DNA from: Propionibacteriaceae bacterium
GTDB lineage: Bacteria > Actinomycetota > Actinomycetes > Propionibacteriales > Propionibacteriaceae
DNA length: 7,415 bases
Direction of reading: 5' to 3'
NCBI GenBank assembly: GCA_009781325.1
Contig: WQYJ01000096.1
Coordinates: forward strand, 1-7,415
Shown here piece after piece: positions 1 through 5,362 of this stretch. The first letter of the stretch is position 1, and each line of letters opens with the position of its first letter. The translations under genes were made by a program, and so were the position numbers. Below the pieces are notes generated by a model. The model did not search any database, was not told the DNA's origin, and saw nothing but the letters and a program-made list of their open reading frames with translations.

Positions 1-1
1 A

Positions 2-553
2 CCCACTCCGACTCCCCCACCTCCACCTGCAAAGGCTCCATCATCCACTGGTCACACAGCATACATTCCAATCCCAAAGACTTGCACTGGCTGGTGTCAA
101 GCATGGGAGGCAATACCGAAGAATCCTCTCAATCTAGGCTTAACATATGTTGCTGGGAAAGTAGCCATGAATGATGTTCTCATGAAAGGCGGCCAATGCT
201 ATTACGAAAATAGTCATGGTATGAATGTCTGCTGGGGTGGTACCAGCACTCTCGCCCATCGTGGAGGGACCACAATAGGAAACACATTTGTAGCAAAAAT
301 TCCAGATGGCAGCGGAGGGGTAATTGACCCGAGGAAGTATCGGGACTACGTGCCTCTGATAGAGCACGAGTTCACGCATACATTGCAATGGCAAACTCTG
401 GGCGTAGGGATGGTTGACTATCTTCTATGGGAGGCGCGTGTTGCGGTAGTCAATTGGGTACTCGAGGACATGCGCCTTCCACCAATCGGCATGGGCTGTG
501 GTAACCCCTACGAAATCTCCGCATCGCTAGTGAAAGGAGGATATCTATGCTGA
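2..553 (+). CDS. C-terminal part of a secreted-type protein with an HExxH zincin-like domain (putative polymorphic toxin tip); 5' end outside window
   Basis: The reading frame is open from the window edge to the TGA at 551-553, so only the last 183 residues are visible. They begin with a proline-rich linker (PTPTPPPPPAKAP), followed by a compact domain. The domain holds GTTIGNTF (residues 89-96), HEFTH (122-126) within EHEFTHTLQWQTLG, and NPYEISA (168-174) near the C-terminus. HExxH is the zinc-binding and catalytic motif of zincins; the later Glu171 in NPYE is the likely third zinc ligand, as in DUF4157-like putative metallopeptidases. Six cysteines (28, 32, 66, 77, 166, 183) would suit a protein that leaves the cytoplasm. 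A Pro-rich linker followed by a small C-terminal enzyme domain, with small lipoprotein genes directly downstream, is the layout of secreted polymorphic toxins. The substrate and secretion route cannot be read, because the N-terminus is missing. The ATG at 167 is an internal methionine, not the start. The metallopeptidase fold is likely; the toxin role is inferred from context. Confidence 0.72.
   Translation, partial: PTPTPPPPPAKAPSSTGHTAYIPIPKTCTGWCQAWEAIPKNPLNLGLTYVAGKVAMNDVLMKGGQCYYENSHGMNVCWGGTSTLAHRGGTTIGNTFVAKIPDGSGGVIDPRKYRDYVPLIEHEFTHTLQWQTLGVGMVDYLLWEARVAVVNWVLEDMRLPPIGMGCGNPYEISASLVKGGYLC
533..540 (+). promoter_or_regulatory. Strong Shine-Dalgarno of the first lipoprotein gene, inside the upstream gene
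   Basis: AAAGGAGG lies 6 nt before the ATG at 547 and within the last codons of the metallopeptidase gene. It fixes the start of the lipoprotein gene and shows that the two genes are translated from one message, with the downstream start overlapping the upstream stop by 7 nt. Confidence 0.8.
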
Positions 554-1146
554 GCATGATAGGTCGCGAAAAAGGGAAAAAGCCACATCGGTTTGTAGGG
601 TCCTTGAATCCTTTAGAACGGGTACAAGCCAACTCACAAACAAAACGAGTGAGTTCTCGACTATCGCTATTCTTGCTCGTGAATATGATGGTTTCTCTTG
701 TTGCCGCGTCTTCAGGATGCAGTTGGATTCTTGATGTCATTAGTGACCCACTCCCGTCGATATACATGTATGTAAGTGATGGCGATTACTATGTTGGTGA
801 CCGGTGCTCCCAAGAATTAATTGAAATTGCCGTTTTTATGTCGGGAGATGTTATGTATCTCCCGTTCGACATGGACAGGGCTGTCTGGCATGGTGTCGCC
901 GATGCACCTGGAGTTGTAGAGTTTCAGTTGTTCAGCAATGAACAGCCAGGTGTAGTAGTTGTCTTTGATGATGACACACACCCAGAATCGGTTGAGATCG
1001 TTGTGTCTACCCGCAATACAAAAGGCTACGAAAGAGCCATTGATGTCAACCTCTCCAAACTTGAAGAAGGTATGGTATTTGGCTATGTCACCCCTCAAAC
1101 GTTAGAAGAGTTCTGGCGGTTGCCGAACAGTGACTTCGGATGTTAG
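547..1146 (+). CDS. Lipoprotein, first of a tandem paralogous pair; candidate immunity protein
   Basis: The product has 199 residues. A basic N-region of about 37 residues leads into a hydrophobic segment (about 39-54, LSLFLLVNMMVSLVAA) and a lipobox ending SSGC, with the acylated cysteine at residue 58. The mature part is about 142 residues, acidic, with no recognised enzymatic motif. Notable blocks are SDPLPSIY, YYVGDRC, YLPFDMD, FDDDTHP, LEEGMV and a terminal SDFGC. The start ATG at 547 has an excellent Shine-Dalgarno and overlaps the stop of the metallopeptidase gene by 7 nt, so the two are translationally coupled. It is 58% identical (83 of 142, my hand count, no gaps) to the next gene product from the lipobox cysteine to the C-terminus. 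A membrane-anchored partner encoded directly after a secreted toxin-like domain suggests immunity, but no family is recognised and a plain surface lipoprotein is possible. The signal peptide is confident; the function is not. Confidence 0.85.
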   Translation: MLSMIGREKGKKPHRFVGSLNPLERVQANSQTKRVSSRLSLFLLVNMMVSLVAASSGCSWILDVISDPLPSIYMYVSDGDYYVGDRCSQELIEIAVFMSGDVMYLPFDMDRAVWHGVADAPGVVEFQLFSNEQPGVVVVFDDDTHPESVEIVVSTRNTKGYERAIDVNLSKLEEGMVFGYVTPQTLEEFWRLPNSDFGC

Positions 1147-1164
1147 TGGAGAAATGAACTACCT

Positions 1165-1749
1165 ATGACCTGGTCAAAAGAGGATACCCGCACAGTGTCA
1201 AGTGGATTCACGATGGACAAACAGGCAGAAACCTGCGCTCAACGAGGTCGTACATGTCGCAGTGTGACAAGGCTGGGTGCTGTAATCCTATCGATGCTGC
1301 TGGTAGTTCCACTGTCTGGATGTAGCTGGATGATTTATGCGCTCAGTGACCCGTTCCCGTCTATCTATGTTTCTCCTCGAGATGGAAGCTATTACGTTGG
1401 CGATCGATGTTCTACGCGGTTGATCGAAGCAGCAGTTTTCTTGTCAAAAGACGTTAGGTATTTACCATTCGACATGGATAAGGCGATTTGGCGTGCAACC
1501 GCTGATCGGCCGGGGGTTCCAGATTTTCGCATTTATGCCGCCGATCAACCAGGTGTTTCCGTTCTTTTCGATGACGGATCCCATCCAGATTCGATAAAAG
1601 TAACCGTATACACTCGTCATGGAAAAGACTATGAAGACGCAATAGATGTCATTCTGTCTGAACTGGAAGAGGGAATGGTGTATAGCTATGCCGGCCCGTA
1701 CTCATGGGAGGACTACTGGGACTTGCGCAGTAGCGACTTTGGATGTTAG
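1165..1749 (+). CDS. Lipoprotein, second of a tandem paralogous pair; candidate immunity protein
   Basis: The product has 194 residues. A hydrophobic segment (about 38-50, GAVILSMLLVVPL) ends in a textbook lipobox LSGC, with the lipid-bearing cysteine at residue 53. The mature 142 residues align without gaps to the preceding paralogue at 58% identity and keep SDPFPSIY, YYVGDRC, YLPFDMD, QPGV, LEEGMV and the final SSDFGC. The two non-lipobox cysteines, in GDRC and at the C-terminus, are conserved in both copies and may form a disulfide. The gene starts 18 nt after the first copy stops, so it belongs to the same transcript. The start at 1165 is the first ATG in frame, with GGAG 13 nt upstream, a rather long spacing; ATG 1213 would give a shorter N-region and cannot be excluded. 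It ends 7 nt from the stop of the convergent regulator gene. No known family is recognised; immunity to the upstream toxin-like domain, or to a variant of it, is inferred from arrangement. Confidence 0.83.
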   Translation: MTWSKEDTRTVSSGFTMDKQAETCAQRGRTCRSVTRLGAVILSMLLVVPLSGCSWMIYALSDPFPSIYVSPRDGSYYVGDRCSTRLIEAAVFLSKDVRYLPFDMDKAIWRATADRPGVPDFRIYAADQPGVSVLFDDGSHPDSIKVTVYTRHGKDYEDAIDVILSELEEGMVYSYAGPYSWEDYWDLRSSDFGC

Positions 1750-1756
1750 TGGTCGC

Positions 1757-2773
1757 TTAGGCTACCTGGGCCCCCACAGGTACGACGAGAGCCTCACAGG
1801 GGGTGTTCATGGAGACGGGGAGGACGATTGAGCGGGCTGGCTCAGTGCATCCGTTGATGCGTTCTAGGAGCATGTCGGCGGCCATGGTGCCGATTTCTCG
1901 TTGGGGGAGGTGGGTGACGATGATTCCTGGGTACGTGAAGAGCGCTTGGGGCGGGCCGCCGAAGGAGACTAAGCCTATGGTAGGCGGTAGGAGTTCCTTG
2001 CGGAAGAGGACTCTCAGTGCGCCTGTGGCTAGGGGATTGTTTCCGACGAAGATGGCGTCGGGGGGTTCGGTGCCGGATAGCAACTCTAGGGCTAGCCTTT
2101 CACCCTCAGCTTCGCTGGTCTGTAAGGCTTGTTTGATGAGCGCTGGATCGGGCTGACTGCCCGTACGCTCCAGTACGGCTTGTGTCCAACCCTGAAGCCG
2201 TGGCAGCGAGGTTTCTACGAATTCTGGGCCAATGATGGCCCCGAGTCGCTCGTACCCGGCATCGTAGAGCATGTGCGTGGCCCCCAAAGCAGCACTGAAA
2301 TTGTCAAAAACAACAGAATCGCAAGTGTCATGAGGAGCACGCCGATCCACGCAGACCACGGGCACCCTGCGTTCGATCGCCCAACTCAGGCGAGACTGAC
2401 AATTCGGGGCGATAATGATTCCAGCCACAGGTTCCCGGGTAGCCATGCGAAGATAGTCCTGCTCGCGGTCAACCTCATCATCGGTATTGCACAAAATGAC
2501 CGAGTACCCCACCGCACGAGCCGCATCCTCGACCGCGCGGGTCATCTCAGTGAAGTACGGATTAGCAACATCCGGCACGATCATGGCGATGATGTCAGAG
2601 GAGGAGGTTCGCAGCCTGCGGGCATTGCCGTTCGGCTGAAACTCTAGCTTGGCGGCTGCCTCGCGTACGGCCTGTGCTTTGGCCTGTGCCACCGGAGTTT
2701 GCCCGCCGAAGACACGCGAAACCGTGGCAGGTGAAACCCCTGCCATCTTTGCGACGTCGTAAATGGTGACCAT
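1757..2773 (-). CDS. LacI/GalR-family transcriptional regulator
   Basis: A complete 338-residue repressor, the usual length of the family. The N-terminal helix-turn-helix reads TIYDVAKMAGVSPATVSRVF (residues 3-22), followed by the minor-groove hinge region (FQPNGNARRLRT, 45-56). The rest, about 60-338, is the periplasmic-binding-protein-like effector and dimer domain, opening with IIAMIVPDVANPYFTEM. Such proteins bind palindromic operators and release or tighten on binding a small molecule, most often a sugar. The start at ATG 2773 is chosen because GGAG sits 8 nt upstream (2782-2785) and the protein then begins exactly at the HTH; the upstream in-frame TTG at 2812 would add 13 residues foreign to the family. 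No transporter or glycosidase genes adjoin it, so neither effector nor target can be named. It lies 84 nt downstream of the channel gene stop, separated from it by a terminator-like hairpin, so it is probably its own unit. Confidence 0.95.
   Translation of the reverse strand: MVTIYDVAKMAGVSPATVSRVFGGQTPVAQAKAQAVREAAAKLEFQPNGNARRLRTSSSDIIAMIVPDVANPYFTEMTRAVEDAARAVGYSVILCNTDDEVDREQDYLRMATREPVAGIIIAPNCQSRLSWAIERRVPVVCVDRRAPHDTCDSVVFDNFSAALGATHMLYDAGYERLGAIIGPEFVETSLPRLQGWTQAVLERTGSQPDPALIKQALQTSEAEGERLALELLSGTEPPDAIFVGNNPLATGALRVLFRKELLPPTIGLVSFGGPPQALFTYPGIIVTHLPQREIGTMAADMLLERINGCTEPARSIVLPVSMNTPCEALVVPVGAQVA
1763..1782. other. Inverted repeat at the convergent gene ends; possible weak terminator
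   Basis: TACCTG at 1763-1768 and CAGGTA at 1777-1782 form a 6-bp stem around an 8-nt GC-rich loop. It lies 13 nt after the second lipoprotein stop and inside the last codons of the convergent LacI gene. There is no T tract on either side, so an intrinsic terminator is not well supported, but nothing else in the 7-nt gap could stop transcription. Confidence 0.25.
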
Positions 2774-2781
2774 GCCAACTG

Positions 2782-2785
2782 CTCC
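2782..2785 (-). promoter_or_regulatory. Ribosome binding site deciding the LacI-family start
   Basis: On the minus strand GGAG lies 8 nt before the ATG at 2773, supporting that start over the upstream TTG at 2812. Confidence 0.6.
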
Positions 2786-2791
2786 AAGTGT

Positions 2792-2820
2792 TGTATATCC
2801 ATGGTAGAGCAAAGAAACAA
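2792..2820 (-). promoter_or_regulatory. Possible promoter of the LacI-family gene
   Basis: On the minus strand TTGTTT (2820-2815) and TATACA (2797-2792) are separated by exactly 17 nt, a sigma70-like spacing with 3 of 6 and 4 of 6 matches to consensus. Transcription would start near 2785, giving a leader of about a dozen bases with the ribosome site almost at its 5' end. That is short, so the call is tentative. The -35 box overlaps the T-rich tail of the preceding hairpin. Confidence 0.3.
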
Positions 2821-2841
2821 GTCAGGGGCGAATCCTTCGCC
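2811..2841 (-). terminator. Probable intrinsic terminator after the mscS-type gene
   Basis: GGCGAA (2827-2832) and TTCGCC (2836-2841) form a perfect 6-bp stem with a 3-nt loop, 16 nt downstream of the channel gene's stop on the minus strand. The stem is followed in that direction by a T-rich run (TTGTTTCTTT). It would close the lemA-HAD-mscS transcript before the regulator gene. Confidence 0.5.
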
Positions 2842-2857
2842 GGAGCAAACAACGCGG

Positions 2858-3730
2858 CTAGGAACCCTGGGCCAGTGGTGCAGGAACCCCTGCTGCAGCC
2901 AAGGCAGCGATAGAACGTTCACGGATTTCCCGGGCAGGAGCATTCTGCTGATTGGGAGGTGTCTTGATACGGATACGCAGCGTCACAGCCTTGCTTGTGA
3001 TGGTTTCCACTCCCAGTAACTCTGGAGGGAAGAGCAGTTTATCGGCGACGATGGGTTCCTGCTCAACCTGATCGAGCACTTCCTGCAGGACTTGGGTGAC
3101 TTGAGCCATATCCGCCTCGTACGCCACAGGGATGTCGATGATCCCGGTGGAGTAGCCCTGAGAAATGTTCCCGACCTGGTGAATCCGGCCATTGGGTACG
3201 TGCCAAATAGTGCCGGAGGAATCACGAATCTTCGTGACCCTCAAACTGATGTGCTCGACTGTTCCGACGATGTCGCCGATATCGATCCGGTCACCGACAC
3301 CATACTGATCCTCAATGATCATTGAAATACCAGAAAGAAAGTCCTTCACCAGTGACTGTGCACCGAAAGCCAGGATGACACCGCCGATCCCAGCAGAAGC
3401 CAGGATGGGATTGAGAGGAACCCCGATGGTGGACATGATCGTTAAAATCACGATAATGACAAGAACCACTGTCCAAATCGACTTAATCAGATGGGCAACC
3501 GCAGTCATGTGTACGACAGCTCGCCCGGGCTGTGTCCCCGACGCTTGGCGAAGAGCACTGGCGGCCCTGCGAGCCAGGGTGTCCTCTTCTTCGGCAGCCA
3601 GACGGCGCATGCGCGAGGTGACACGGTTGATCAATGTGATGATGAAAATGTGTGCGACAACAGCTATCAGGATCGCAGTCCCGATGATAATGAGCGTGTC
3701 AGGCCATTCCCAGGTCAATTCAAGCGTCAT
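2858..3730 (-). CDS. MscS-family mechanosensitive ion channel
   Basis: The 290-residue product is close in size to E. coli MscS (286). Three membrane segments are visible: about 11-35, 83-103 and the pore-lining TM3 at about 107-135, which contains ASAGIGGVILAFGAQSLVKD with the Gly/Ala packing and the Gln-Ser-Leu-x-x-Asp block of the family. The cytoplasmic beta domain follows (QYGVGDRIDIGDIVGTVEHI, 142-161, and VPNGRI, 178-183), then an alpha/beta vestibule domain to about 282. Such channels sit in the plasma membrane as heptamers and release solutes on sudden loss of external osmolarity. ATG 3730 is the first start in frame, because an in-frame TGA lies just upstream (3736-3734). No Shine-Dalgarno is evident, and the HAD gene stops 23 nt upstream, so translation may rely on ribosomes arriving from that gene. 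Which MscS subfamily it belongs to, and its gating threshold, cannot be read. Confidence 0.93.
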   Translation of the reverse strand: MTLELTWEWPDTLIIIGTAILIAVVAHIFIITLINRVTSRMRRLAAEEEDTLARRAASALRQASGTQPGRAVVHMTAVAHLIKSIWTVVLVIIVILTIMSTIGVPLNPILASAGIGGVILAFGAQSLVKDFLSGISMIIEDQYGVGDRIDIGDIVGTVEHISLRVTKIRDSSGTIWHVPNGRIHQVGNISQGYSTGIIDIPVAYEADMAQVTQVLQEVLDQVEQEPIVADKLLFPPELLGVETITSKAVTLRIRIKTPPNQQNAPAREIRERSIAALAAAGVPAPLAQGS

Positions 3731-3753
3731 GATTCAACAATAGTCGGTGAAAT

Positions 3754-4401
3754 CTATTGCGGCAGCAGGACCGACCGCAGTTCCTCTGCTGTGTCAACAA
3801 CCCAGGTCGGGTTCGCGGCTATCAAGGCTTCCCGATCCCCTGCTCCCCACGTGACTGCAATGCACTCCATTCCGGCTGCACGCGCAGCTTGGATATCAAC
3901 TAGAGCGTCTCCTATATATACAGTGTCGTCAATAGCACAATTCATCTTTGCCGCTCCTGCCGTCAAGGGTTCAGGGTGCGGCTTGTGATTACTCACATCA
4001 TCATGACTAATAACAAGAGGTACGAGCTCAGCCAAGTGGGCAAGATCGAGGGCCCACTGGGCCCCTGCGTACCTCTTCGAGGTCACACAGCCTAGGCGTA
4101 CTCCTGCGGCGAGGAGATCACTGAGAAGGTCATGGACTCCCGGGTAGTCACTGAGCATGTCTGGGGTGTGCGCGTGGTTCCATTCGACATAGGCGTCGAA
4201 GAGTTCATCGGCACGGTCAGGTACGGCATTCTTCAGCGATCCTACGAGAGACTGACCGATCCACGACTTAATCTCATCGACATCCCACTCGTGGCCTAAG
4301 ACCGTACGGAAACTGTGCTGATAGGAGGCAACGATGAGGTCAATGGTGTTGACCAGCGTACCGTCGAGATCGAACAGAACTACAGGCCAGCGGGGAGTCA
4401 T
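3754..4401 (-). CDS. HAD-superfamily hydrolase, phosphoglycolate phosphatase/PpaX-like
   Basis: The 215-residue product carries all four HAD motifs: motif I FDLDGTLVNT (nucleophile Asp11, acid Asp13), motif II VTSK (Thr107), motif III KPHPEP (Lys140) and motif IV YIGDALVD (Asp165, Asp169). The helical C1 cap lies between motifs I and II (about 20-85). This is the subfamily I layout of phosphoglycolate phosphatase (Gph) and pyrophosphatase PpaX: Mg-dependent, cytoplasmic, acting on small phosphorylated metabolites. The exact substrate cannot be told from sequence. ATG 4401 is preferred because it overlaps the lemA stop as TGATG, a classic coupled start; the TTG just before it (4404) is less likely. 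There is no clear Shine-Dalgarno of its own, in keeping with coupling. It sits between lemA and the MscS-type gene in one transcript. Confidence 0.92.
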   Translation of the reverse strand: MTPRWPVVLFDLDGTLVNTIDLIVASYQHSFRTVLGHEWDVDEIKSWIGQSLVGSLKNAVPDRADELFDAYVEWNHAHTPDMLSDYPGVHDLLSDLLAAGVRLGCVTSKRYAGAQWALDLAHLAELVPLVISHDDVSNHKPHPEPLTAGAAKMNCAIDDTVYIGDALVDIQAARAAGMECIAVTWGAGDREALIAANPTWVVDTAEELRSVLLPQ

Positions 4402-5126
4402 CAACTTTGGTCAGCTACTTTCGACTGCTGTGTGAAATCTGGCTGGGCGTAATCTGCACCGGTAGTGTCAGGGGGAGCAGTGAAGGGCTCAGCCATTTGT
4501 GTTGGTTCGGCAACCGGGGCAACCGGGGCAGCCGGGGCAGCCGTACTAAAGTCAACCGTGGGCACTTGGCGGGCTGCCGGCTCCTGGATCTGGAAATAGT
4601 CAGCCTTGGTGAAATGGGCAGCACCGGCGATGATGGAGTTCGGGAAGGACTCGATCAGGGTGTTGAAGGTGCCCACATTGGCGTTGTAGTACTTCCGGGA
4701 GTTCGCGATGCGTGTCTCAATCTGGGCCAATTCGTTTTGGAGTTGCATGAAGTTGGCATTGGCCTTGAGATCGGGGTAGGACTCAACAGTTACTGAGAAA
4801 AGGTTCCGCAGTTGTGTCGTCAGTTGGCCTTCGATGTCGGCTCTTAGCGCTGGGTCTGCATTGGAACTCGCCAGAGCTGCTGCCTGATTGCGCAGACCGA
4901 CCACAGACTCCAAGGTCGACTGCTCGTGGGTGGTCGCCCCTTTGATTGTGCTGACAAGGTTAGGGATGAGGTCGTAGCGGCGGTTGAGTTCGACATCGAT
5001 TTGATTCCACGACTGCTCAACGAGGTTACGGCCCTGAATCATGCGGTTGTAAATCCCAATGACCCACAGGGCGAGCCCTACGAGGATGAGAATGAGGACG
5101 ACGAGGGTAATCAATAATGCGATCAT
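4401..5126 (-). CDS. lemA: LemA family protein with extended Pro/Ala-rich C-terminal tail
   Basis: The 241-residue product has one N-terminal membrane helix (about 2-25), then the LemA helical bundle. Family signatures are NLVEQSWNQIDVELNRRYDL (34-53) leading into IPNLV, and the block at 129-167 with SRKYYNANVGTFNTLIESFP (143-162). LemA proteins are membrane-anchored coiled-coil proteins of uncertain biochemical role, often found beside envelope or protease genes. The typical family domain ends near residue 185; here a 55-residue tail rich in Pro, Ala, Thr and Gln follows, including APAAPVAPVAEP. The start is well set: AAGGAG lies 9 nt upstream (5136-5141). The stop overlaps the start of the phosphatase gene by one base, so lemA leads a lemA-HAD-mscS operon. 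Its promoter must lie in the region shared with cydA. Confidence 0.93.
   Translation of the reverse strand: MIALLITLVVLILILVGLALWVIGIYNRMIQGRNLVEQSWNQIDVELNRRYDLIPNLVSTIKGATTHEQSTLESVVGLRNQAAALASSNADPALRADIEGQLTTQLRNLFSVTVESYPDLKANANFMQLQNELAQIETRIANSRKYYNANVGTFNTLIESFPNSIIAGAAHFTKADYFQIQEPAARQVPTVDFSTAAPAAPVAPVAEPTQMAEPFTAPPDTTGADYAQPDFTQQSKVADQS
4510..4543 (-). repeat. 9-bp tandem repeat in the LemA tail
   Basis: On the plus strand GCAACCGGG occurs twice (4510-4518, 4519-4527), then GCAGCCGGG (4528-4536) and a partial fourth copy (GCAGCCG). Being a multiple of three, it adds or removes Pro/Ala/Val triplets in the LemA tail without a frame change. Confidence 0.8.
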
Positions 5127-5362
5127 TGCAACTAACTCCTTGTGAAGGGCACCTGAGAACCAGTTTATCGGAAATCCTTCTTATTCTTAGTCGAAATTGG
5201 GTTCAGGGAGGTCCATATTTGCCAATTGATCCTCAGGAATCTCTCAGGAAATTCCTTCATTTCCCGCTCACCACGGTGAAAAACGGTAAGAACTTGCTTG
5301 GAGTGTGACCATTATGAGAGGAGAAATTGCATCTAGGGGCCGAAAGCGATAAGTTCAGGGCT
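5127..5362. promoter_or_regulatory. Divergent intergenic region between lemA and cydA
   Basis: This stretch must hold the promoters of both the lemA and cyd operons. I could not assign convincing -35/-10 pairs. It contains two copies of CTCAGGAA 11 bp apart (5232-5239, 5243-5250), a looser copy TTCAGGGA (5202-5209), a small palindrome AGGAA-A-TTCCT (5246-5256) overlapping the second copy, a second inverted repeat TCACC-AC-GGTGA (5268-5279), and a 12-codon leader ORF just before cydA. These are candidate regulator sites; no known operator consensus fits well. Confidence 0.5.
5314..5352 (+). CDS. Possible 12-codon leader ORF upstream of cydA
   Basis: ATG at 5314 to TAA at 5350-5352 encodes MRGEIASRGRKR. 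It has a plausible ribosome site (TTGGAG, 5298-5303, 10 nt before the ATG) and stops 10 nt before the cydA ATG, whose own ribosome site is poor. Four of its twelve residues are Arg, using AGA, AGG and CGA codons. It could couple or tune cydA translation. So short an ORF may also be chance. Confidence 0.25.
   Translation: MRGEIASRGRKR

Larger units (their letters stand above)
547..1749 (+). repeat. Tandem gene duplication, period about 600 bp
   Basis: The two lipoprotein genes are direct copies that have diverged. Their mature regions align end to end without gaps, and the DNA around both stop codons is nearly the same (GACTTCGGATGTTAGTGG at 1132-1149 and GACTTTGGATGTTAGTGG at 1735-1752), including three bases past the stop. 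The signal-peptide regions are far less alike, so the conserved unit is the mature domain and gene end. Confidence 0.85.

Noticed and set aside
140..394. 84-codon minus-strand ORF opposite the metallopeptidase domain
   Set aside because: The opposite strand carries the HExxH and NPYE motifs in one continuous frame, so this is a shadow.
2129..2647. 172-codon plus-strand ORF opposite the LacI gene
   Set aside because: It is antisense to a complete, well-conserved LacI protein, and its translation shows no domain or plausible composition.
2774..2812. TTG start giving the LacI protein 13 extra residues
   Set aside because: Family members begin at the helix-turn-helix, and ATG 2773 has a well-spaced ribosome site.
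5140..5150. TTGTGAAG resembling half of a Rex operator upstream of lemA/cydA
   Set aside because: The right half (TTCACAA at the proper spacing) is absent, and the site overlaps the lemA ribosome-binding region.
5287..5315. CATTAT at 5310-5315 as a -10 box for cydA
   Set aside because: No acceptable -35 lies 16-18 nt upstream, so a promoter cannot be claimed.
5327..5362. TTG start giving CydA 12 extra residues
   Set aside because: Homologous CydA proteins begin close to the RWQFGITTV block, which fits ATG 5363; the GGAG before the TTG is only 3 nt away.
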